A DNA stretch of 64,000 nt from Caryophanales bacterium UBA743 (lineage in GTDB: Bacteria > Bacillota_I > Bacilli_A > RFN20 > CAG-826): NCBI GenBank assembly GCA_002297365.1, contig DBKT01000013.1, positions 62,001 to 126,000 on the forward strand, written 5' to 3'. Each line of letters opens with the position of its first letter. Position 1 is the stretch's first letter. Positions 37,107-45,649 of this stretch are shown here, in pieces. The notes under the pieces are model-generated. The model was not told where the DNA came from. It did not search any database and saw nothing but the letters and a program-made list of their open reading frames with translations. A program made the position numbers and the translations under genes.

Positions 37107-37135
37107 ATTATCATCAAGGCGAAGTTTCTTGTCAA
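37107..37135 (-). promoter_or_regulatory. Promoter of the riboswitch-3 operon
   Basis: Minus strand TTGACA (37130-37135), 17-base spacer, GATAAT (37107-37112), a few bases before the aptamer. It is the best -35 match in the window. Confidence 0.75.
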
Positions 37136-37165
37136 TATCTACTCGTATGCACAAACAAAATTTCG

Positions 37166-37188
37166 CCAAAAAAGCCCTATAAGGGCTT
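37166..37188 (-). terminator. Terminator of the 127-residue membrane protein gene
   Basis: Minus strand AAGCCCT-TAT-AGGGCTT (37172-37188) followed by six T. It insulates the riboswitch-3 promoter from the gene upstream. Confidence 0.8.
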
Positions 37189-37199
37189 AACAAACAGCA

Positions 37200-37583
37200 T
37201 TATTTCCTGTCTTCTTTTTCTTGCCGAAGTTCCTTAAGAAGCTCCTCTCTTGCTTCCTTCTTCGCTTGCTCAGCAATCGCGGCTTGTTCTTCGTCAGAGA
37301 GATTTGTTCCTCTCTTTGTGGCAACCAGCACCAAATAAATGATGTCCAGCGCAAGAATTACAAATATTGGAATAAGGATAATAAACAAGAAATACGTAGG
37401 ATTGTTTTGCAACCATCCAATAAATGGACCGTTTTTCTCTAAATTCAATTGTTGATAATTGGCATAAACATCAGGATCGTTAAATGTAACAGTGACTAAG
37501 ATAGAAACGGTAATAACAAAAATAACGATCGCTAACTCAATAGCTCCTGAAGTAATTAGGCAAATTTTCTTCTTTTTGTCCAT
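37200..37583 (-). CDS. Small two-helix membrane protein with Lys/Glu tail
   Basis: 127 residues of unknown function. Two hydrophobic helices (about 8-32 and 62-86) separated by a short polar loop, then a cytosolic Lys/Glu-rich helix (about 95-127). Monocistronic, ended by its own terminator, divergent from the camelysin-like gene. The charged tail resembles those of SipW and the transporter at 60.9 kb. No family recognised. Confidence 0.6.
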   Translation of the reverse strand: MDKKKKICLITSGAIELAIVIFVITVSILVTVTFNDPDVYANYQQLNLEKNGPFIGWLQNNPTYFLFIILIPIFVILALDIIYLVLVATKRGTNLSDEEQAAIAEQAKKEAREELLKELRQEKEDRK

Positions 37584-37669
37584 CGTATATAAACCTTTTA
37601 GCGATTGTTATTCTAACACGTTGGCAAACAAGAAAAACAGCCTTTTTATCCCTTATTCATTGAAAAAGA

Positions 37670-37697
37670 TTGATTTGGTCAAATTTATTTATATAAT
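37670..37697 (+). promoter_or_regulatory. Promoter of the camelysin-like gene
   Basis: TTGATT (37670-37675), 16-base spacer, TATAAT (37692-37697). Predicted transcript start is at the 5' edge of the structured leader. Confidence 0.65.
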
Positions 37698-37700
37698 TTC

Positions 37701-37808
37701 GGTAGCGTTGAAGGGTGTAAATTCCCTCCTCCGCGCTGCCATCTAATGCCGATGAGCCCGCATAAGCGGGTATTTAAGAGCATTCATAAACAGCCCGCGG
37801 AAAGAGAA
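37701..37808 (+). promoter_or_regulatory. Structured leader RNA of unassigned class
   Basis: GGTAGCG (37701-37707) pairs with CGCTGCC (37734-37740) and encloses AGGG..CCCT. Then CCCGC-ATAA-GCGGG (about 37758-37771), whose GCGGG could instead pair with CCCGC at about 37793-37797, shortly before the gene start: two exclusive pairings, as in a switch. It lacks the GCAAA/GACGCAAAGC core of c-di-GMP-I RNAs and I cannot place it in a known family. Confidence 0.45.
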
Positions 37809-37816
37809 AATACATC

Positions 37817-38647
37817 ATGAACAATAAAACAAAGATAATGCTAGGGCTCTCCATCCTTACGGCAGGCACCCTTGCGGCCGGAGCCACAGGAACTTTCGCA
37901 TGGTTCACCACCAATAAGACTGCTACGGCAACCTATCAAAAAGTGACGGTTGTCGGAACCCAAGGCAATTTGAATGTCGCTATCGAAGGCGTAACGACTG
38001 GAACTGGATCAACCAAGGAAAGCGGCACAAACGTTTTTGCGGAGGGCGGAACGATTTCAGACGTTTCTTCCAAAGATGGATTAACGTTCTATCAACCAGA
38101 TTGGAAAAACCAAGCCGGAAACGATCAAGAAGTGAACACGGTAAAAAACGTCTCTGATAAACAAGGATATTTTGTCCAATACCTCATTAACGTTTCTAAT
38201 GCTTCGACTGAAGGATCGGCTATTACGGCCAAGCTCACGGGTTTAACGATCACCGCCACCAAAGACGGGGAATCCGCAGACTTAGCGAAATGGGTAAGAG
38301 TGGCGGTATTGCCTGGGGCAACCAAAAAAACAGATAAAAACTTCTTAGAAAAAGGCGCCGCAGAAGCCACGCTCTATCAAACGGACACGAGTTTAAATAG
38401 TTATGTGGATGGGACAACTACTACTGCGGATAAAAAAATGAATATCAACACAACCACAATCTTCGAAGCAAAATCGGTTTTGGATAAAGAGTTGTCAATC
38501 GATACGGAATTAAAAGCCAACAAAGAGAACTCAGCCAACATCGGCGTTGCTGTTTGGGTAGAAGGCACAAGCGCGACTTCCCAAGATGCCATCAAGCAGG
38601 CTCAAATTTCTGTTGCGTTAACCTTCTCTGCCGAAGATGTTGCATAA
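37817..38647 (+). CDS. Camelysin/TasA-like SipW-dependent exported protein
   Basis: 276 residues. N-terminal LSILTAGTLAAGATGTFAWF then TTNKTATATYQ, the clearest SipW-type signal of the window. The mature part is Thr/Ala/Lys-rich and ends VAVWVEGTS..ISVALTFSA, the end pattern shared with the operon proteins at 34.7 and 35.9 kb. Size and composition suit a polymerising fibre subunit. No strong Shine-Dalgarno (GGAAAGAGAA) before ATG 37817, which fits control by the structured leader. Own promoter and terminator. Confidence 0.85.
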   Translation: MNNKTKIMLGLSILTAGTLAAGATGTFAWFTTNKTATATYQKVTVVGTQGNLNVAIEGVTTGTGSTKESGTNVFAEGGTISDVSSKDGLTFYQPDWKNQAGNDQEVNTVKNVSDKQGYFVQYLINVSNASTEGSAITAKLTGLTITATKDGESADLAKWVRVAVLPGATKKTDKNFLEKGAAEATLYQTDTSLNSYVDGTTTTADKKMNINTTTIFEAKSVLDKELSIDTELKANKENSANIGVAVWVEGTSATSQDAIKQAQISVALTFSAEDVA

Positions 38648-38675
38648 AAATTGAAACGATTTTCAAAATGAAATT

Positions 38676-38698
38676 GGTCGCCATTAGGCGGCCTTTTT
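38676..38698 (+). terminator. Terminator of the camelysin-like gene
   Basis: GGTCGCC (38676-38682), ATTA loop, GGCGGCC (38687-38693), five T. Confidence 0.88.
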
Positions 38699-38841
38699 CA
38701 GTTATTGTTTTCGCTGGGCGAGAAACATTTTTAAATCATCGAGGACGATTTTGTTGAAAAATCGTCAACTTTTCCAAGACCCGTCTTTGAATGAGACAAT
38801 CGAAGCGGCAGCAAAAAATAGATAAGCGCCTTTAATATTTA

Positions 38842-38869
38842 TTGAAAGAAATGGAACCATGTTTATAAT
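38842..38869 (+). promoter_or_regulatory. Promoter of the lipoprotein gene
   Basis: TTGAAA (38842-38847), 16-base spacer, TATAAT (38864-38869). Its -10 covers the alternative upstream ATG, which decides the start of the lipoprotein gene. Confidence 0.75.
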
Positions 38870-38894
38870 CTCCGGTTATAGAAGAGGATTTTTT

Positions 38895-41183
38895 ATGAAA
38901 AAACCTATTGCTGCATTGTTGCCGATCTTGTTTCTTATCACCTCATGCGGGACCGATAATTCTTTACCAGAGGGTTCCTTAACGAGCTCAAAAGAGGAAA
39001 CCTCATCTATTGAGGAGTTTCCTTCTTCCGTTAACTCTTCCGAAACGGTAGAAAAGAAAACCGCTTCCGATCTTTTGAAACTTCTAAAAAAGCTCGCTGA
39101 AGGAAACTATACGTTTAACACGACTTATAAAGGGGAGAACTACAACGTCTTCTACAACAAAGAATATGCCTATAACGAATCCGCAAAAGTGGGATATGCA
39201 TTGCTGCCATCCTATTATGAAGATTTGGCCGTTGGGGATATCCTTTATTCCTTCCAAAAAGAAGAAAACAATACGATTACTTTGGGTAATGTGGTAGTAA
39301 GTGGTTACAGCAATGATGTTGTGACAAATCTTGACGACCTCAATTACCTCTCTGTTTTCGATAGCCCTACCTTTAGCGCCAAAAATTTAAAAGAAGTGAG
39401 CGTGAACACCTTCCAAACCGACTCTTATTGGGCATTGATTAGTTTCTTTGGGTTATTCGGATACGACACGAGCTATGTGGATACTTATCTCGATTCCATC
39501 ACGTTGCAATACCTAGCAAACGAAGAATTGTCCATCACTCTCAATATAAAAGAGGAATATAAAGATTCCTTTGCCGAAGAAGAAACGGTTTCAACCATCA
39601 AAAATATTGGAACGACTTCCCTTGATTTTGTCGAAGCATATAAAAAATCTTTTGATGTGAAGAAATTAAATCCTTTGACCGCAAGCCAAGCCAGCCTTCT
39701 CTCCAGAACATCAGGAAGAGTCACTAGCAAAATCTATAAAGTTGCCGAAACCCTTGAAGAAACGGGTCATTCCTATATCGTCGACTTCAATGAGCAGTTT
39801 TATAATCTTCAAGAAGATGGCTCCAGCGTCCTTTATCGTAAAGCGTTGGAAGAAGATGAAGAAAACGGCTTGCAAGCAGGGGATGCCTATACCCTTTCTT
39901 TAAATCCAAAGAACGAAGTTGTTTATGGCACGATGCATTACTCTTTCGATTCCTTGTTTAATTCCGGAAGAGACATTCTCCCGGAAATCCTAGCCGGCTC
40001 TTTCAAAAACGAAGACGGAACATACAAGTATCACGGTCCAAATGGGGCTACCTATCTAAACTATCTCACGGGGGCGCAGCTAGATGATATCCTTTCTATG
40101 TATTTTTATTTGAATGACGGCCAAATCAGTAAGATCGTCACTCTCTATGAAGAAAAAGACTATGGAGAGGAAGGATATGTTGACGTCACCTATCAGATGG
40201 AAACCACATTCAGCGATTATGTTGCTCCGAATTCCGAAGTAAAGAAAGCGGTAGCGGATTCCAATACTCCAACCATTAAGTCCGCCTTCGATTCCTTAAA
40301 TGGCGGAACATCATTCAAAATGGTTATCTTCGATGATGAATATGCGGCAAAAACCACATACGTCTTCGATGATCTTGTGATCAATGACGATAGCTATATG
40401 GGAAGCATCACTGGCTCGAAGAAAAATCAAGATGGCAGCATCAGCACTTTTGCGGTTACGAAAACCGAAGAAAACGAATATGTTGCCAAAGCAACCCAGG
40501 CCCCAAGCACAAGTATTACTTTGCAAGATGCCTATCAAGCCATTACTGCCGCCCCGGAAGTCTTCGACCTATCTAGCGACAAGAAAACCATAACCGCCAA
40601 AAATGCCGTTGGTGGATTTGCGGGGTACATCCCAGGATTGAACGTAGCCCAAATGCTCGATGGCAGTTTAAAGATGACCCTCGAGAATGGCCGTATCTCT
40701 ACCTTATCTTTTAATTATGTCTCCTTCGGAAATAAAGCAACGGAAAAAATCGACTTCACCTATGGCATCGGCAAAGAAGCGGTGGACAATAAGCTTCTTT
40801 CTGCCATTAACGAGATGAGCGCGTACGTTCCGCCAACTTCTTGGAAAGAAGCCAATGCAGACGTATATCAATATCTTGTCGATGTGCTTGATGCGCACGC
40901 GGATGAAGTGCCTTTCTTTGATATAGAAGGGGTGGATGAAAGCAAACTTGCCTCAACGGCTACCGATAGCTGGTCGACCGTAGAAATATTCTCCGATTCG
41001 ACACACACCGCCTTCGTTGATGGTTACAAGGAAGCATTAAAGAAAGATACGTCCTTCGCTCTTTCTTCTTCTGGTTACGATGAAAACAAACAAGATAACT
41101 ACGAAATTTATAAATCTTCTACCATTCAGATCAAAATTTATAGTCAAGATTATCTCGGTATATTCATCTCTTTGATTGCTTAG
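38895..41183 (+). CDS. Large lipoprotein of unknown function
   Basis: 762 residues. Signal peptide with lipobox LITSC (Cys18), a Ser/Glu-rich linker to about residue 50, then a long beta-rich extracellular part with no enzyme motif that I recognise. AGAGGA lies 6 bases before ATG 38895; an upstream in-frame ATG overlaps the promoter -10 and is rejected. Two internal stretches (about 50-260 and 480-640) both start with an A-(S/F)-x-L-L/D-x-L opening followed by a predicted sheet, so an internal duplication is possible. Monocistronic next to the surface locus. Confidence 0.8.
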   Translation: MKKPIAALLPILFLITSCGTDNSLPEGSLTSSKEETSSIEEFPSSVNSSETVEKKTASDLLKLLKKLAEGNYTFNTTYKGENYNVFYNKEYAYNESAKVGYALLPSYYEDLAVGDILYSFQKEENNTITLGNVVVSGYSNDVVTNLDDLNYLSVFDSPTFSAKNLKEVSVNTFQTDSYWALISFFGLFGYDTSYVDTYLDSITLQYLANEELSITLNIKEEYKDSFAEEETVSTIKNIGTTSLDFVEAYKKSFDVKKLNPLTASQASLLSRTSGRVTSKIYKVAETLEETGHSYIVDFNEQFYNLQEDGSSVLYRKALEEDEENGLQAGDAYTLSLNPKNEVVYGTMHYSFDSLFNSGRDILPEILAGSFKNEDGTYKYHGPNGATYLNYLTGAQLDDILSMYFYLNDGQISKIVTLYEEKDYGEEGYVDVTYQMETTFSDYVAPNSEVKKAVADSNTPTIKSAFDSLNGGTSFKMVIFDDEYAAKTTYVFDDLVINDDSYMGSITGSKKNQDGSISTFAVTKTEENEYVAKATQAPSTSITLQDAYQAITAAPEVFDLSSDKKTITAKNAVGGFAGYIPGLNVAQMLDGSLKMTLENGRISTLSFNYVSFGNKATEKIDFTYGIGKEAVDNKLLSAINEMSAYVPPTSWKEANADVYQYLVDVLDAHADEVPFFDIEGVDESKLASTATDSWSTVEIFSDSTHTAFVDGYKEALKKDTSFALSSSGYDENKQDNYEIYKSSTIQIKIYSQDYLGIFISLIA

Positions 41184-41191
41184 AAAATAAG

Positions 41192-41226
41192 CTGCTGAAA
41201 TCCCAAAAGATTATCAGCAGTTTTTT
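41192..41226 (+). terminator. Terminator of the lipoprotein gene
   Basis: CTGCTGA (41192-41198), 15-base loop, TCAGCAG (41214-41220), six T. Confidence 0.8.
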
Positions 41227-41267
41227 AATGTTTTTGGAAAAGAAGGACTGTGCAAAGAACCCGATTC

Positions 41268-41642
41268 TTATTTTTCAAGCGTAGAAGAGTGAATGATATA
41301 GTCCGCTGTCGATATGTTTGTCGCAATCGGGATGTCAGCTAAAGCGGCAATTCTTAATAAAGCCTTCACGTCGGGATCGTGTGGCTGAGCTTGTAAAGGA
41401 TCCCAGATGAAAATCACAATATCGATTTCATTTTCGGCGACTTTCGCACCGATTTCAAGATCGCCGCCAAGAGGGCCAGACAAATATCCTTTTACTTTTA
41501 AGCCTGTCGCTTCGGAAATAAGCCTTGCTGTGGTGCCTGTCCCACACAAAGAGAAACGAGAAAGAATTTCTTTATTCTCCTTGGCCCAGCGAATAATGTC
41601 TGGTTTCTTATTATCGTGCGCAATTAAAGCAATCGTTTTCAT
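41268..41642 (-). CDS. mgsA: Methylglyoxal synthase
   Basis: 124 residues. Converts dihydroxyacetone phosphate to methylglyoxal and phosphate, a bypass used when sugar phosphates pile up. Matches the E. coli enzyme with a constant offset of ten: Asp61 and Asp81 (E. coli 71 and 91), His88 (98) and Asp91 (101), in GPLGGDLEIG and WDPLQAQPHDPDVKAL. It is slightly shorter at both ends than E. coli MgsA. Monocistronic. Confidence 0.95.
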   Translation of the reverse strand: MKTIALIAHDNKKPDIIRWAKENKEILSRFSLCGTGTTARLISEATGLKVKGYLSGPLGGDLEIGAKVAENEIDIVIFIWDPLQAQPHDPDVKALLRIAALADIPIATNISTADYIIHSSTLEK

Positions 41643-41756
41643 ATACCGTTCCTTATTTATACCTAGCTATCCATAGCCATAGGAATAGTAACATAAATCA
41701 TTACTTTTGAAGCCATTCAAAACTTTTTTCTTTGTTCACCCTTAACAAAGACGCCA

Positions 41757-42110
41757 TCACATCGCTTCACTTTTTCGCACTGAATAGCCGTTTTGTTTTG
41801 ATGAAAGCCTATCCAAAAAGAAGAACGTTTTGATGGTGCTACGTAATAGTTCTTCGGAATATCCTTTCTCCTTGATTTGAGATACAGCAGAGAGGGCGGA
41901 TTGGTTTAATCTTTCTTTGTTTGTTCTCGTCTTCAAGCATTTAATCTCAATGACAAAAGCAATATTAGTTCTTTTATCGTGAGTTCCAGTTTTATGAAAA
42001 CTAGGCCTATTAAGCCTTAAACGTCTTTTAGCCTCTTTCGAATAATGCATAATTTCAACCATCATCCCGAACTTTTGCAGCCCTTTGAAAATAAAACACA
42101 ACGAATCCAT
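41757..42110 (-). pseudogene. Remnant of a PD-(D/E)XK nuclease C-terminus (DUF1703-like)
   Basis: 117 codons. The middle reads AFVIEIKCLK, then a helix with ALSAVSQIKEKGYSEELL, which resembles the ExK core and the AL.QI..K.Y helix of the nuclease domain found at the end of AAA-ATPase-like/DUF1703 proteins. The upstream ATPase part and first catalytic Asp region are missing, the end is ragged and there is no ribosome site. Most likely a decayed fragment; low certainty. Confidence 0.4.
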
Positions 42111-42200
42111 TCCTCGCCAAACCGCATATGAGTAAGTTTTTCCTTAGGTAGCTTTCGTAAGGAAAAAGAATGGGCTTGATTTCGAAATGATATTAAAGAA

Positions 42201-42281
42201 GCGAAGTGATGAGCCTCCTAAAGCAATGGAACTTCGCATTAAAAGAAATATAAAACGAAGTAATTTATTTAAAAGCGAAAT
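42201..42281. repeat. GCGAAGT repeat cluster, left of the AlbA_2 gene
   Basis: Contains GCGAAGT (42201-42207), ACTTCGC (42231-42237), ACGAAGT and GCGAAAT. The stretch 42232-42281 matches the one right of the gene (43798-43849) over about 50 bases with few changes: both run CTTCGCAT..AAA..AACGAAGTA or AGCGAAGTA..TTTATTTAAAAGCGAA. Confidence 0.7.
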
Positions 42282-42338
42282 TTTTTTCGTTTTTTTTACT
42301 TTTCCTTCGTTTATAATTCTATTGGATTGGAGAATTGT

Positions 42339-43781
42339 ATGAAATTAAACGAGTTAATAAACGCTGACATATTTGAAGACAGAACGCATGAATTTAAATC
42401 TAGATTAGATGAGAAGGAACCCATCGGTTGGCTAAAAGCAGTGTCTGCTTTTGCAAATACGCTTGGTGGAGAAATCTACTTAGGCGTGGATAACGACGAA
42501 AATTTAAATGGCTTCTTAAAAGAAGAGGTCGATCATGAAATTCAATTCTTTAATACGCAACTAACTCAGCACCTATCGCCAAAACCATCCTGTTTCTATG
42601 AGTATCTTCCTTATACTTCAGAGGGGGGAAAGAGATACATCATAAAGATTGTTATTTCGTCTTCATCTAACAAACCCGTTTATTTAACTTATAAAGGAAC
42701 TCAAAGTGTTTTTCTTCGCGATCAAGGATACGTAAGGCTTGCATCAAGAGAAGAAATAGGGAACATGTATCGTCAAAGCGAAAATTTTCCTTTCGATATG
42801 CAATTAACAAGCATTAAATACGACCGCAAAAACTTCACAAAATTATTCGCTAAATATGCGGAGAACACAGGAAAAGAGCTTAACGAGAAAGCTCTTTCTG
42901 CAATTGGTTTCTTTAATGAAGAAGGTTTTCTAAGAATGGGTGGTTTGTTCTTTCAAGATGATTTTCAAAGTGATGCCCTCCTTATAAAAGCATGCCAATG
43001 GCCATCGATTGATAGAGCGACCAATATTTTCCTTCATCCAGAAACGTGCAATAAATCATTGCTGGATGAAGTGGATTTTTCTTTGAGGTTCATTCAAGAA
43101 CACTCTATTAACGGATATCAAAAATTGGCCTCCTCCAGAAAAAATATATTTTCCTATCCTGCTCGCTCGGTATTTGAGGCCGTAATAAATGCGGTAGTTC
43201 ATAGAAACTATTTTCTTCCAGGAACCTTTATTCAAATCGATATTTTCAAAGATAGACTCGAAATTTCTTCTCCCGGCAGCTTGCCAAACAAGGCTGAAAG
43301 CACGGAAAAAATTTATGACATATCTTCCATTAGGCCGCAAAGCAGGAATCCATTGATATCCAAAACATTTGAATTGTTAAAAATGATGGAAGCTTTGGGA
43401 ACTGGCTTCGATAAAATCACTGAGGATTATTCGGGATATGGTGAAACCCATAGGCCGTTTATAGTAAACAACGGCGGCTCCTTTATCATCACTTTACCTG
43501 ACGTCACTTTTGCAGATGGAGTGCTCTCAAAAGAATCCGTTCCTCAAATTACTCATTCCATTATTAACGAAGCAACGGAATATGACGATAAGATTCTATC
43601 ATATTGCTTTATGCAGCCACGCGAAGCTAGCGAAATAGCCAAATACCTAGGCTTAACTCTTTCAACATATCTTAGAAATAACATATTGGGAAATCTCGTT
43701 AAACAAGACTTTTTGTTAATAGTAAAAGCGAAAAAGAGAAAACAATATAAATCCAATAAAGACAAAGTTTTCATTGTGTAG
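42339..43781 (+). CDS. AlbA_2/Schlafen-type ATP-binding regulator with C-terminal winged helix
   Basis: 480 residues. N-terminal AlbA_2 domain (EFKSRLDEKEP..VSAFANTLGGEIYLGVDND), then a GHKL-like ATP-binding region (VINAVVHRNYF, MMEALGTGFDKI) and a C-terminal winged helix (EASEIAKYLGLTLSTYLRN). Members are often annotated as RecG-like helicases or transcriptional regulators but lack helicase motifs. ATG 42339 is chosen because GGAG lies 6 bases before it. Flanked on both sides by the GCGAAGT repeat cluster, which may be its binding site. Monocistronic in the accessory island. Confidence 0.82.
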   Translation: MKLNELINADIFEDRTHEFKSRLDEKEPIGWLKAVSAFANTLGGEIYLGVDNDENLNGFLKEEVDHEIQFFNTQLTQHLSPKPSCFYEYLPYTSEGGKRYIIKIVISSSSNKPVYLTYKGTQSVFLRDQGYVRLASREEIGNMYRQSENFPFDMQLTSIKYDRKNFTKLFAKYAENTGKELNEKALSAIGFFNEEGFLRMGGLFFQDDFQSDALLIKACQWPSIDRATNIFLHPETCNKSLLDEVDFSLRFIQEHSINGYQKLASSRKNIFSYPARSVFEAVINAVVHRNYFLPGTFIQIDIFKDRLEISSPGSLPNKAESTEKIYDISSIRPQSRNPLISKTFELLKMMEALGTGFDKITEDYSGYGETHRPFIVNNGGSFIITLPDVTFADGVLSKESVPQITHSIINEATEYDDKILSYCFMQPREASEIAKYLGLTLSTYLRNNILGNLVKQDFLLIVKAKKRKQYKSNKDKVFIV

Positions 43782-43796
43782 CACAAAAAACCTTTA

Positions 43797-43973
43797 ACTT
43801 CGCATCAAAGCGAAGTATAAAGCGAAGTATTTTATTTAAAAGCGAAGTATGTTTCTCTAAAAACGAAGTTGCTTCGTTTCAAATATTGCCATTTATTCTA
43901 TTTCAAGCAACACCCTCTCTTTGCTTTGAAGTTTTAATAATGCTTTAGCAAAGCTGTTTTTCGTTAAACGAAG
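43797..43973. repeat. GCGAAGT repeat cluster, right of the AlbA_2 gene
   Basis: ACTTCGC (43797-43803), GCGAAGT at 43810, 43822 and 43842, ACGAAGT at 43863 with GCTTCGT a few bases on, and ACGAAGT near 43967. The first part (43798-43849) is the partner of the left copy. The rest of the 43782-44069 gap shows no gene. Confidence 0.7.
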
Positions 43974-44069
43974 TTGGCCGTTTTGTTGGGTGAAGGTGTA
44001 ATGGATAATGTAACAGTATTCATCCCTTATATCCTTTGAAGTGAAGACGCCAAGACATTATCAAAACGA

Positions 44070-45532
44070 TCAAATTTTCTTCAAACAAGCAGAATCAAAC
44101 GCATCTAACCCGTTTTTTGATTCTCCGCCATTTATCCAAAACTTCTTTCCGCGAGTCTTTTTCCCGTTATTTGCGACAATACCAGAACTGACAAGTCCTT
44201 TAAGCGAAATACTAATCGTAGCGTTGTTAACGGATAGTCCTTTAGCAATTTCAGAAACGCTAGAAGGGCCATTTTCCGTTAAATGGTGAAGGACCTTAGA
44301 ATCCAAAGTAGAGTCATCGCTGTGAAGCGAGGAAGAAACAAACAAGGTTAAAGATGTTCTAAATGGAGCGCTTGTCTGCTTGAGAATAGGTTCAGGCAAA
44401 CCAAGCAAACGCATTCTACGGAAAACATTAGGAACCCCCTCTCCCGCTTTATCGCCAATCTTTGCCAGATGAAGCAAGTTCATAACACCTTCGTTTCTAG
44501 GATCGCTGTCTCCACCAATAAGAACCTGACTTAAAGGTAAACGCAATTTCCCAGCATTTTGAAAGAAAACACTATAACCATCATAAATGACGCGAACGCC
44601 ACCCGGCAAAAGGTAATCACAATTGGCAATGGCGTTAGTGAGGCCTTCGCGAACACACTCCATAATGCCTTCTCCGCCATCCTCATAAACACCACTCAAA
44701 GGAAAACGATTAGGTAGTTTTGGTTGAACATGAGAAATTAGGTTACGATAAAAATCGAAGGCGTTCCCACTCCACGTCAAGCTGGAAGCATCAAGACGAT
44801 AATCCCAGCGAGAAGAGCCGCTTACTTGTTCACGGTACTCTAAGTTATATTCTGGAAATGATTCTTTGATAATCAAATAATTCCCAAATAAAAGGGGTGC
44901 GGCGTTGGTTGCTACCAAATTTCCATTTTCGTTTTTCCGCAAAGCGCCTATACGAGTGAAAAACTCTTCATCAGTATCCGAAATTAGTAAATTGTCAGGA
45001 TTTCTTGCGTTAAAAATCGCTCTGTAAGCATTCAGAGTCTCAACATTCAGATCATTAAGACCATACCCACCGCTATTAGGACGCATATCGAATTTTTGCG
45101 GAAACGCGTCTAATTCCATAGCACGCCGTTCAAAAGTGGATGCCAAGTAGTCTCCGTCAGCGCTTCTAAGATAAGCAAAAGCGGGATTGCCATTCAAATA
45201 AACGGGTTTGAGAGAAATCGAAGCTTCGTTTATTTGTATTTCAACTACCGTTTTCCCATCGATTTTTATTTCTCGTCACATCTCATCTCCGCCCATAACA
45301 ACGGAAACCTTTGTTTTGTTATGAATAGCATCAAAAAAGGTCTTTTTAAGCATTGGCAGATTTTTCACACCCACAATGATATTGCGAGGAGCTTTTTCTC
45401 TAACGCCTAAATAAATCACCCCGCTACACGTATTAGCAAAACTAGAATAGGTTTCGAATAGATTGGGGGCAAGCGATCAAATGCTTCTTTTAGTTCTATC
45501 GTTTGGCTTTCCTTAAGAATATATAAATCCAT
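44070..45532 (-). pseudogene. Broken AlbA_2/Schlafen-type regulator
   Basis: The original gene starts at ATG 45532 (MDLYILKESQTIELKEAFD), then loses frame by one base near 45477. The next frame continues the AlbA_2 domain (FETYSSFANTCSG, VIYLGVREK) until an in-frame TGA at 45276-45278, and after that runs open to 44070 (375 codons: ATP-binding-like region VREGLTNAIANCDY, GEGVPNVFRRM and a C-terminal winged helix SVSEIAKGLSVNNATIS). Two independent lesions make a functional full-length protein unlikely, though a shorter C-terminal product could still be made. Same family as the intact gene at 42.3 kb but clearly diverged. Confidence 0.8.
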
Positions 45533-45623
45533 AACAATCACCTTTTAAAAAGCATACAAATTTTATTCATTAATTCATTATTTTTATCTCAATTCATCAG
45601 ATAACAAATAATGAATTGCTATA

Positions 45624-45649
45624 AAGAAAAAAGCCCATCAATCGATGGG
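45624..45649 (-). terminator. Terminator of the SAM-I riboswitch
   Basis: Minus strand CCCATC-GATT-GATGGG followed by six T. The aptamer's own ACGATGGG (about 45675-45682) can pair with CCCATCGAT as the antiterminator. Confidence 0.8.

Noticed and set aside
37701..37808. Fourth c-di-GMP-I riboswitch
   Set aside because: The leader lacks the GCAAA, GACGCAAAGC and GCCAG-TGCC segments seen in the other three; kept as an unassigned structured leader.
42137..42167. Ten-base inverted repeat TTTTTCCTTA/TAAGGAAAAA as a terminator
   Set aside because: No T-run follows the stem on either strand and its position relative to genes does not suggest termination; left without a role.
45276..45278. TGA read as tryptophan (code 4) in the broken AlbA_2 gene
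   Set aside because: Other genes in the window end at TGA (for example at 11580-11582 and 55077-55079) and the same gene also has a frameshift, so it is a pseudogene in standard code.
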